Of a stretch of DNA of 7,857 nt, positions 1 through 5,290 are shown in pieces. The notes under the pieces are model-generated. The model was not told where the DNA came from. It was given only the letters and a program-made list of their open reading frames with translations, and made no database searches. Made by a program: the position numbers and the translations under genes. Source of the DNA: an uncultured Collinsella sp. (GTDB lineage: Bacteria; Actinomycetota; Coriobacteriia; Coriobacteriales; Coriobacteriaceae); assembly GCA_900553705.1 (NCBI GenBank), contig USEK01000065.1, positions 1 through 7,857 of the forward strand, read 5' to 3'. Position 1 is the stretch's first letter. Each line of letters begins with the position of its first letter.

Positions 1-47
1 GAGATTCCTCTACGTCTCGTGGGCTCGGAGATGTGTATAAGAGACAG
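1..47. other. Illumina Nextera i7 adapter left on contig end (artefact)
   Basis: This stretch is synthetic. Bases 1-5 (GAGAT) match the end of the P7 primer. Bases 6-13 (TCCTCTAC) match the Nextera N712 index as written in the adapter. Bases 14-28 (GTCTCGTGGGCTCGG) are the Nextera read-2 overhang. Bases 29-47 (AGATGTGTATAAGAGACAG) are the 19-base Tn5 mosaic end used in tagmentation. The parts are contiguous and in the order of a library molecule, so this is untrimmed adapter rather than a transposon end. Genomic sequence begins at 48, and the transporter frame running into the adapter is meaningless beyond that point. Confidence 0.97.
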
Positions 48-952
48 CCGGTGATCAGGGCAGACCAGCCCTGGACGACGGCGTTACCGTCGGCGTCGTA
101 GACAGCGCCGGCGTCGAAGAAGTTGGCGACGCCCTCGTTGAGGTCGGCCAGCGGAATGAAGCCGACGATCATGACGACGAAGGTGAAGGCGAAGGCGATC
201 AGAACACCCTTCTGACGACCGGTGAGCTTGACCTCCTTGTGGACCTCGGAAGCAGCCTTGCCGTGAGCCTCTTCGGCGTCCTTGAGCTCCTGCATCGACA
301 GGATGGTGGAACCCTTGTCAGCCTTGACCTTCTTGGCATAGTTCATCACGAAGACAATGGACATAGCGGTAGTGACAATCCACAGGACGGCACCAAGGCC
401 GATGATGATGGACTGGTTGACCTCAATGCCAACGCCAGTCAGAGCGTCAACGGCAGCACCGACGGCAAACGGGTTAACCGTGGAGCCGAGGCAGCCGCAG
501 CCAGCGCCGAGCAGGACGGTAGCGGCGCCGACCATGGGGTCGAAGCCAGCAGCCATCATGGTAGCGGCGAGCAGGGCGTAGAAGGGAACGGTCTCCTCGC
601 ACATACCATAGGTGGTACCACCGAGGGAGAAGATGAGCATAAGGACAGGAACGAGCATGATCTCGTTGCCTTTAAGCTTCTGCACCAGAACGGCGATGCC
701 GTTGTCCAGAGCGCCAGTCTCGGTCATCATACCGAGGAAGCCGCCCAGGATCATAACGAAGAGGCAGACGGGCAGAGCGTCAGCGAAGCCCAGGATCGGG
801 GCGGTGCAGAAATCGCTCAGGCGGGCTGCAGTAACCGCGCCGCCGGACGTGCCGGAGACGATAACGGTAATCACTGCAACAATTGCCAGCAGAGCTAGAA
901 GAATGGTGAACGATGAAGGCATACCGCGCTTTTTCTTAGCGGTCTCAGTCAT
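48..952 (-). CDS. YfcC/ArcD-type basic amino acid antiporter, C-terminus missing
   Basis: Partial membrane transporter of the YfcC family (DcuC-like anaerobic carriers). Members in ADI clusters are annotated as ArcD arginine/ornithine exchangers, so arginine-for-ornithine exchange at the cytoplasmic membrane is inferred from context. About 301 residues are present of a family length near 480-510. The translation starts MTETAKKKRGMPSSF, with hydrophobic segments near residues 15-33, 61-76, 98-111, 142-158, 183-203 and 249-267. The family signature is clear: GGTTYGMCEETVPFY at 111-125 and LGSTVNPFAVGAA at 155-167. A polar loop at about 205-247 separates two membrane halves. The ATG at 952 is chosen because a G-run (GGGGGG, 962-967) lies about 9 bases upstream; an in-frame ATG at 961 abuts that run and is less likely. 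It is the last gene of the arcA1-arcB-yfcC unit, separated from arcB by a hairpin. Truncation is due to the contig end, not to a mutation. Confidence 0.88.
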
Positions 953-1052
953 GGTTCTCATCCCCCCTTCATAAATCATTTAACTTTCTCGCGCGAAGCG
1001 GATCTTCCGTGCCGTGCCCACCGCCCGACGCGAGATATTTACCAGACAAAGC

Positions 1053-1084
1053 CGCTCGGGGTGTGCAGCAAGACACCCCGAGCG
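1053..1084 (-). terminator. Hairpin between arcB and the transporter gene (terminator or attenuator)
   Basis: A perfect 12-bp inverted repeat (CGCTCGGGGTGT / ACACCCCGAGCG) with an 8-base loop lies 15 bases past the arcB stop codon. Read on the minus strand it is followed by GGCTTTGTCTGG, only a short broken T-run. It could be a Rho-independent terminator of modest strength that lowers transporter expression relative to the enzymes, or a 3' end stabiliser. No separate promoter for the transporter is obvious in 953-1052, which favours read-through. Confidence 0.7.
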
Positions 1085-1099
1085 AGATGCTAGATGCTC

Positions 1100-2095
1100 T
1101 TACTTGAGCGTGGCGTACATGACAGCCTTGATGGTGTGCATGCGGTTCTCGGCCTCGTCGAAGACCTTGGAAGCGGGGCTCTCGAAGACCTCGTCGGTGA
1201 CCTCCTGCTCGGTGATGCCGAACTGCTCGCACTTCTCGGCGCCAATCGTGGTATTGGTGTCGTGGAAGCTGGGCAGGCAGTGCAGGAAGATGGCACCCGG
1301 GTTGGCCATAGCCATGACCTCGGAGGTAACGCGATACGGGGTGAGCTGAGCGATGCGCTCGGCCCAGACCTCGTCGGGCTCGCCCATGGAGACCCACACG
1401 TCGGTGTAGATAACGTCGGCACCGGTGACGCCGTCCTTGACGTCGGTGGTCAGCTTGATGGTGCAGCCGTTGGCTTCGGCGATGGGCTTGCAGGCCTCGA
1501 TGACGTCGTCAGCGGGCATGCACTCCTCGGGGCCGCAGGCCACGAAGTTCATGCCGAGCTTGGAACAGACGACCATGAGGGAGCGAGCAACGTTGTTCTT
1601 GCAGTCGCCCATGAAGACGAGGGTCTTGCCCTTGATGTCGTAGTTGAAGTTCTCCTGGACGGTCAGGATGTCGGCGAGCATCTGGGTGGGGTGCCACTCG
1701 GTGGTCAGGCCGTTCCACACGGGCACGCCGGACTTAGCAGCGAGCTCCTCGACGTCGTCCTGGGCAAAGCCACGGAACTCGATGCCGTCATACATGCGGC
1801 CGAGAACGCGGGCGGTGTCCTCAATGGACTCCTTCTTGCCCATCTGCGACGAACCCGGATCGAGGTAGGTGACGCCCATGCCCAGATCCATGCCGCCGAC
1901 CTCGAAGGCGCAGCGGGTACGAGTGGAGGTCTTCTGGAAGAGCAGAACAATGTTCTTGCCCTCGAGATAGCGGTGCGGAACGCCAGCGCGCTTCATATCC
2001 TTGAAGTTCTTGGAGAGCTTGAGCAGGTACTCGATCTCCTCGGTGGTGAGGTCGAGAAGCTTGAGGAAGCTACGGCCGGAGAGGTTAACACCCAT
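1100..2095 (-). CDS. arcB: Catabolic ornithine carbamoyltransferase
   Basis: Cytoplasmic enzyme that in the ADI pathway works as a phosphorolase: citrulline plus phosphate gives ornithine and carbamoyl phosphate. The 331-residue length is normal for the family. The N-terminal carbamoyl-phosphate domain has STRTR at 57-61 and HPTQ at 135-138. The C-terminal ornithine domain has the SMGE segment at 236-239 and HCLP at 272-275 with the catalytic Cys273. Start at 2095: an AAGGA ribosome site (2104-2108) sits about 8 bases upstream on the minus strand. It lies 105 bp downstream of arcA copy 1, which together with the transporter beyond it supports the catabolic rather than the biosynthetic role. 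Codons such as GCT, GTT and GGT are common, as in the transporter gene and unlike arcA. No missing catalytic residue was seen. Confidence 0.96.
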   Translation of the reverse strand: MGVNLSGRSFLKLLDLTTEEIEYLLKLSKNFKDMKRAGVPHRYLEGKNIVLLFQKTSTRTRCAFEVGGMDLGMGVTYLDPGSSQMGKKESIEDTARVLGRMYDGIEFRGFAQDDVEELAAKSGVPVWNGLTTEWHPTQMLADILTVQENFNYDIKGKTLVFMGDCKNNVARSLMVVCSKLGMNFVACGPEECMPADDVIEACKPIAEANGCTIKLTTDVKDGVTGADVIYTDVWVSMGEPDEVWAERIAQLTPYRVTSEVMAMANPGAIFLHCLPSFHDTNTTIGAEKCEQFGITEQEVTDEVFESPASKVFDEAENRMHTIKAVMYATLK

Positions 2096-2140
2096 GGTTC
2101 GATTCCTTTCGAAGAAATGAATTACGTAAATATTAGTGTT

Positions 2141-2155
2141 GCCCGTTTAACGGGC
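2141..2155 (-). repeat. Short palindromic hairpin in the arcA1-arcB gap
   Basis: A near-perfect palindrome (GCCCGT-TTA-ACGGGC) that folds as a 6-bp stem with a 3-base loop. It lies directly between the larger arcA1 3' hairpin and the arcB ribosome site. There is no T-run after it, so it is unlikely to terminate by itself. A role in mRNA processing or stability is only a guess. Confidence 0.5.
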
Positions 2156-2159
2156 GAAG

Positions 2160-2188
2160 CCGGTGCGGTTGTAGGGGGACCGCACCGG
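2160..2188 (-). terminator. Hairpin after arcA copy 1 (partial terminator or mRNA-stability element)
   Basis: A perfect 10-bp stem (CCGGTGCGGT / ACCGCACCGG) with a 9-base loop, 12 bases after the arcA1 stop. The minus-strand sequence after the stem is CTTCGCCCG with no T-run, so full termination is unlikely. An intercistronic hairpin would give the arcA part of the message a different half-life from the arcB part. The stem shares the CGGTGCGG core with the hairpin after arcA copy 2, although the surrounding bases differ. Confidence 0.6.
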
Positions 2189-2200
2189 AAACGGAAAGAC

Positions 2201-3442
2201 TTAGAGGTCCTCGCGCCAGAAGGGCATGCTCATGCAGCGCGGGCCGCCGCGGCCGCGGGAGAGCTCGGCGGAGGGCACGACGAGAAGGTCCAGGCCCTCC
2301 TTGTACAGCACGTCGTTGGTGACGGTGTTGCGGGCGTAGACGCAGATCTTGCCGGGCTCGACGCACAGGGTGTTGGAGCCGTCGTTCCACTGCTCGCGGG
2401 AGGCCGCGATCGGGTCGCCGCCGCCGCAGGGGATCAGCTTGACCTGGTCGACGCCGGTGGCGTCCTCCAGGACGTGCTCGAGGGTGTCCTCGATCAGGCG
2501 GATGTTCACGTCGCCCGGGTTCTTGCCGGCGGTCAGCTCGTAGACGCGCAGGGTGCCCATGATGGCGGGGTGGATCGTGAACTTATCGACGTCGATCTGG
2601 GTGAAGACCGTGTCGAGGTGCATGAAGGCGCGCGAGACCGGGATGTCGAAGGCCAGGATGCGCTCGACCTTGGAGTCGGAGTTCCAGAAGATGTTCTGGG
2701 CCATGACGTCGATCGCGGCGGCCTGGGTGCGCTGGGAGATGCCGACGGCGAGGGTCTTCTCGTTGATGTTCAGCACGTCGCCGCCCTCGGTGTGGAACTG
2801 GCAGTCGCGGCGGAAGTACAGCGAGACGTCCTTGTAGTCGGGGTGGTACTTGAAGATGTACTTGCCGTACAGGGTCTCGCGGTTGCGGGTGACCGAGTAC
2901 ATGCGGTTGAGGTTGACGCCCTCGCCGACGACCGCGAACGGGTCGCGGGTGAAGTAGAGGTTGGGCATCGGGTCGATGATCAGGTCGGACTCGGACTCGG
3001 AGTTGACCAGGGAGTCGAGGGTCGTGGACGCCGTGAGGGGCATGTCGATCTCGGACTTGGTCATGCCGGCCATGGTCTTCTTGACGAACTCGAGGTTGTC
3101 CTCGATGGAGTCCAGCTTCTCGCGGACGATCTGCGGCATGTGCTGGCCGCGGATGCCGGCCTCGGCGATGTACTGGTCGGTGAACTCGGCGCGGGCGCCG
3201 GGGACCTGGTCGAACACCTCAGCGACGAGGTTCTCGAGATAGAGGACCTCCACGCCCTGGTCCCTCAGGATCTGGGCGAAGGTGTCGTGCTCCTGCTGCG
3301 CGACCTCCAGGAACGGGACGTCGTCGAACAGGAGTCGCTCGAGCTCGTCGGGCGGCAGGTTGAGGAGCTCGTCGCCGGGACGGTGCAGGCAGACCTTCCT
3401 GAGCTTGCCGATCTCGGAAGGCACGTGCAGACCTTTCGTCAT
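2201..3442 (-). CDS. arcA: Arginine deiminase, copy 1
   Basis: Hydrolyses L-arginine to citrulline and ammonia, the first ADI step, in the cytoplasm; it also raises pH. The 413-residue length fits the family. Visible landmarks: N-terminal GLHVPSEIGKLRKVCLHRPG (4-23); PNLYFTRDP (160-168) with the substrate-binding Asp167; EGGD (219-222); MHLDTVF with His275 and Asp277; and RGRGGPRCMSMP with the nucleophile Cys403. All expected catalytic residues are present. The start at 3442 gives the standard N-terminus. A purine-rich AAAGGTAGGAGG run lies upstream, with AAGG well placed and AGGAGG only 2 bases from the ATG. Stop is TAA. The protein is identical to copy 2 (5290-6531). Third codon positions are almost all G or C, with AGG arginine codons and few GCT or GTT codons, unlike arcB and the transporter. 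It heads the arcA1-arcB-transporter unit. Confidence 0.97.
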   Translation of the reverse strand: MTKGLHVPSEIGKLRKVCLHRPGDELLNLPPDELERLLFDDVPFLEVAQQEHDTFAQILRDQGVEVLYLENLVAEVFDQVPGARAEFTDQYIAEAGIRGQHMPQIVREKLDSIEDNLEFVKKTMAGMTKSEIDMPLTASTTLDSLVNSESESDLIIDPMPNLYFTRDPFAVVGEGVNLNRMYSVTRNRETLYGKYIFKYHPDYKDVSLYFRRDCQFHTEGGDVLNINEKTLAVGISQRTQAAAIDVMAQNIFWNSDSKVERILAFDIPVSRAFMHLDTVFTQIDVDKFTIHPAIMGTLRVYELTAGKNPGDVNIRLIEDTLEHVLEDATGVDQVKLIPCGGGDPIAASREQWNDGSNTLCVEPGKICVYARNTVTNDVLYKEGLDLLVVPSAELSRGRGGPRCMSMPFWREDL

Positions 3443-3466
3443 GGCCTCCTACCTTTCTTTCGGGCC
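2202..3466. repeat. 1265-bp direct repeat, copy 1 (arcA plus ribosome site)
   Basis: By line-by-line reading this block matches 5291-6555 without a visible difference. Identical translations in several reading frames support this. Identity starts at the second base of the stop codon (TAA here, TAG in the other copy) and ends about 24 bases upstream of the start codon, just beyond the ribosome binding site. Outside these limits the sequences diverge sharply. There is no insertion sequence or obvious target-site duplication at either edge. Confidence 0.93.
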
Positions 3467-3478
3467 CCTGTCAGGGCC
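3463..3478 (-). promoter_or_regulatory. Leader hairpin next to the arcA1 ribosome site
   Basis: A GGCCC / GGGCC stem with a 6-base loop lies about 20 bases upstream of the arcA1 start and partly inside the end of the shared repeat. The second copy has a smaller equivalent (6552-6564) with the same GGCC base but a different loop. It could influence ribosome access. Confidence 0.4.
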
Positions 3479-3486
3479 GATTCGTT

Positions 3487-3509
3487 AGCGCCCCTCCGTG
3501 TGAGGCGTT
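3487..3509 (-). promoter_or_regulatory. Conserved hairpin in the arcA1 5' leader
   Basis: Minus-strand arms AACGCCTC and GGGGCGCT can pair with one mismatch and one G-U pair around the 7-base loop ACACGGA. The arcA2 leader has the same element at 6574-6596 with arms AGCGTCCC and GGGGCGCT and loop ATACGGA. The right arm is constant, and two of the three left-arm changes keep pairing to G, so the structure seems kept. Protein binding to the loop, or control of translation, is inferred. Confidence 0.45.
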
Positions 3510-3524
3510 ATTGCTGACGATATA

Positions 3525-3591
3525 TTTATATCCAAAATCAGTTCATACTTCCACCTCGCCCCCGAACGGTTTTATATGAGGGGTGAACGGC
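3525..3591 (-). promoter_or_regulatory. arcA1 promoter with tandem RCCGTTC sites
   Basis: On the minus strand a -10-like TATAAA (3525-3530) lies about 83 bases before the start codon. A GTGGAA segment sits at the -35 position with an 18-base spacer, a poor match to TTGACA, which suggests activator dependence. Two direct repeats, GCCGTTC (3585-3591) and ACCGTTC (3564-3570), are exactly 21 bp apart. The nearer repeat begins 40 bases from the -10 box. The 22 bases 3549-3570 are identical to 6638-6659 before arcA2, in a region otherwise diverged, and the TTTTGGATATAA block around the -10 is also shared. The binding protein is unknown. Confidence 0.65.
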
Positions 3592-3805
3592 ATACACATA
3601 TACTTCACGCATGGCACACTTTGATTTAATAAAGTGCATTTACGTGCTTAAACGCGTTTTCAATCCAAAAATCAATTGGAACTAAACTTTGTTAAACCAC
3701 CCTCATATTGCATATTTCCAACAAAGCTATGAATAGAATTAGCGGTTCATACTGCGTCTCAACCATTTTCATTTTTATTCAGAAAAAAGTTTGTCCTATT
3801 CATTT
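3592..3805. other. AT-rich intergenic stretch without a gene
   Basis: No open frame with a ribosome site was found. It holds a CACTTT / AAAGTG inverted repeat (3617-3636), the 10-base palindrome AAACGCGTTT (3650-3659) and TCCAA-N7-TTGGA (3664-3680). These may be protein sites or chance features of AT-rich DNA. It lies upstream of the arcA1 promoter elements and before the plus-strand element at 3806-3866. Confidence 0.5.
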
Positions 3806-3866
3806 CTGGTAAATAAATTACCGTTTACCAGACGCTTGATACCGTTCACCGGAAACTCAGTATAAG
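3806..3866 (+). promoter_or_regulatory. Plus-strand promoter-like element with tandem ACCGTTY sites
   Basis: ACCGTTT (3820-3826) and ACCGTTC (3841-3847) repeat at the same 21-bp spacing as the arcA operators, but on the plus strand. Both are followed by ACC. A TATAAG box (3861-3866) begins 20 bases after the start of the second repeat, against 40 in the arcA promoters. The first repeat is embedded in an 8-bp inverted repeat, CTGGTAAA (3806-3813) and TTTACCAG (3824-3831). No coding gene follows on the plus strand, so it may drive a short RNA or simply be a distal operator for arcA1. Confidence 0.45.
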
Positions 3867-3872
3867 GCCCAG

Positions 3873-3966
3873 CGGATACCGGCTCGCTTTACGGCCCCAT
3901 TTGTAACAACTTGACTTCTCGGTATAGAAAAACGGACCCGCTTCACTAGGGAAACGGGTCCGTTTT
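3873..3966 (+). ncRNA. Candidate small RNA between the tandem-site element and a terminator
   Basis: If the TATAAG box at 3861-3866 is used, transcription would begin near 3873 and end at the terminator at 3966, giving an RNA of roughly 95 bases. No ATG start with a ribosome site occurs in this span; the only short frames begin with TTG and have no Shine-Dalgarno sequence. The case rests on promoter-like and terminator-like signals only. No known RNA family is recognised. Confidence 0.25.
3929..3966. terminator. Bidirectional Rho-independent terminator after the aminotransferase gene
   Basis: A perfect 12-bp stem (AAAACGGACCCG / CGGGTCCGTTTT) with a 14-base loop. Read on the minus strand it ends in five T residues, 50 bases past the aminotransferase stop, so it is a good terminator for that gene. 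Read on the plus strand it ends in four T residues and could end a plus-strand transcript as well. Confidence 0.85.
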
Positions 3967-4015
3967 CGATTATCTTTTGCCAATTTAGATAAGGCCATCG
4001 AAGATCATCGGAATC

Positions 4016-5140
4016 CTAGCGATCAAACTCCGCCAGTGCCTCGCCCAAAAGCCTCAGGCCCTCACGCAGAACGTCCTCGCTCGCGCAGTAGCCCAGGCGT
4101 GCGCCACAGGGAAGCTCAAAGCGGCTGCCGGGTACCAGCAGCACTCTCCTCTCGGACAGCAGGCGCTTGCAGAACCCCTCGTCATCCTCGGGAATATCAA
4201 GCTGGATAAATGAGGTGGACACGCCCTGCGGCGCCGTCCAGGAAACGCGGTGCTGCGTATCGATCCAAGCCTGCGCGATATCGCAGTTGCCAAACACGAT
4301 CTTGCGATTGCGCTCGAGGATCTTGTCCTTGTGCTCAAGCACATAGGTCGCCAGGGCATCGTTGAACACGCCGCCGCAGATCATGGTGTAATCGCGATAG
4401 GTACGGATGCGGTTGGACACCTCTTCGTCGGCCACGACCCAGCCCACGCGGGCCGCAGGCGTCGAGTAAGTCTTAGACACCGAGTTGGTGACGATGGCTT
4501 TCTCGTACACATCGGCCATCGACATGAAGGACTCGGTGTTCTCGAGGGGCAAGTACACCTCGTCGCACAGCACATAGGCGCCCGCCGAGCGGGCGATCTC
4601 GGCAATCTGTCCGAGCGTATCGGCATCAAGCACCGTACCGATGGGGTTCGATGCGTTGTTGATGCAGATGAGCCTGGTATTGGGACGGACCAAGCGCTTG
4701 AGTTCCTCGATATCGGGCTTCCAGCCGAGTTCCTCGCGAAGCTCCCAATACTCGACCTCGGCGCCCAGCGTGCGCGGAATCTCGTAGAGCGGCGCGTAGG
4801 TGGGCCACTCGGCGATAACATGGTCGCCGGGCTCGACCACAGCCATGATGGCGTTGAGGTTAGCGCCCGTGCAGCCATTGGTCTGCAGAATGTGATCGGG
4901 ATTGACCTCGCGACGATACAGCTTGGCAACCACGGCCTTAAACTCCGGCGAGCCCTCGATCCAGCCGTAGTTCATCTTCTCGCGGTCCAGGCGCTCGTAG
5001 AACGTGGCGCCGTCCTGCTCATCGAGCGCGCGCAGCTCGCCCATGGTGAGCGACGAGATCGTCGACTGCGCGATGTCCCACGTGGCGCTCTTCTCCCAAA
5101 CGTTGAGCCATTCCTCAACGCCAATCGTCTTGATGTCCAT
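4016..5140 (-). CDS. arcT: PLP-dependent aminotransferase, ArcT-like
   Basis: Fold-type I (class I/II) aminotransferase, 374 residues. The family layout is complete: glycine-rich TNGCTGAN (87-94), NPIG (165-168), CDEVY with Asp193 for the PLP pyridine nitrogen, SVSKTYSTPAARVGW (220-234) with the Schiff-base Lys223, and the C-terminal Arg348 in PCGARLGYC expected to hold the substrate carboxylate. Transaminases called ArcT occur in ADI clusters of lactic acid bacteria (arcABCTDR in Lactobacillus sakei); the substrate is not established, and arginine, ornithine or citrulline are guesses. The overall look also recalls capreomycidine synthase-type enzymes, which act on arginine derivatives. The start at 5140 is preferred over an in-frame ATG at 5194 because AAGGAG (5148-5153) lies 7 bases upstream, while 5194 abuts a terminator hairpin. 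It sits between the two arcA copies, with no clear promoter of its own, so read-through from arcA2 is likely. Confidence 0.85.
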   Translation of the reverse strand: MDIKTIGVEEWLNVWEKSATWDIAQSTISSLTMGELRALDEQDGATFYERLDREKMNYGWIEGSPEFKAVVAKLYRREVNPDHILQTNGCTGANLNAIMAVVEPGDHVIAEWPTYAPLYEIPRTLGAEVEYWELREELGWKPDIEELKRLVRPNTRLICINNASNPIGTVLDADTLGQIAEIARSAGAYVLCDEVYLPLENTESFMSMADVYEKAIVTNSVSKTYSTPAARVGWVVADEEVSNRIRTYRDYTMICGGVFNDALATYVLEHKDKILERNRKIVFGNCDIAQAWIDTQHRVSWTAPQGVSTSFIQLDIPEDDEGFCKRLLSERRVLLVPGSRFELPCGARLGYCASEDVLREGLRLLGEALAEFDR

Positions 5141-5195
5141 GGCCAAGCTCCTTACAAAAGCAATCATCCAATCGTGTTGACGTTCCTCATACAAG

Positions 5196-5229
5196 ATTGG
5201 GGCGGTGCGAAAACCCGCACCGCCCCAAT
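5196..5229 (-). terminator. Strong hairpin after arcA copy 2
   Basis: A perfect 14-bp stem (ATTGGGGCGGTGCG / CGCACCGCCCCAAT) with a 6-base loop, between arcA2 and the aminotransferase gene. The minus-strand tail is CTTGTATG, poor in T, so termination may be partial and would let some transcripts continue into the aminotransferase. The stem shares CGGTGCGG with the hairpin after arcA1. Confidence 0.75.
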
Positions 5230-5234
5230 GGGAG

Positions 5235-5290
5235 ACATCTAATGGCAGCTAGATGTATATATTATGACCTGTACGGGTCCTTGAAGACCC
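5235..5290 (-). repeat. Two small hairpins at the arcA2 3' end
   Basis: ACATCTA (5235-5241) pairs with TAGATGT (5250-5256), a 7-bp stem. GGGTC (5275-5279) pairs with GACCC (5286-5290), a 5-bp stem that runs into the arcA2 stop codon. They precede the stronger hairpin at 5196-5229 in the minus-strand message. They have no counterpart after arcA1, which shows that the 3' flanks are unrelated. Confidence 0.4.

Noticed and set aside
29..47. Tn5 mosaic end suggesting a natural transposon
   Set aside because: It is directly preceded by the Nextera overhang, an index and a P7 tail, so it comes from library preparation.
239..898. 219-codon plus-strand frame over the transporter gene
   Set aside because: The minus strand here encodes a clear YfcC-family protein with membrane segments. 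The plus frame gives a low-complexity polar sequence.
1094..3517. 807-codon open frame on the plus strand opposite arcB and arcA1
   Set aside because: It is the antisense shadow of two G/C-ending-codon genes with clear catalytic motifs. Its composition is rich in Val, Gly, Asp and Leu with no recognisable domain, and its arcA part is repeated opposite arcA2.
3911..3928. Promoter TTGACT with TATAGA
   Set aside because: The spacing between the hexamers is only 6 bases, far too short, and it runs into the terminator.
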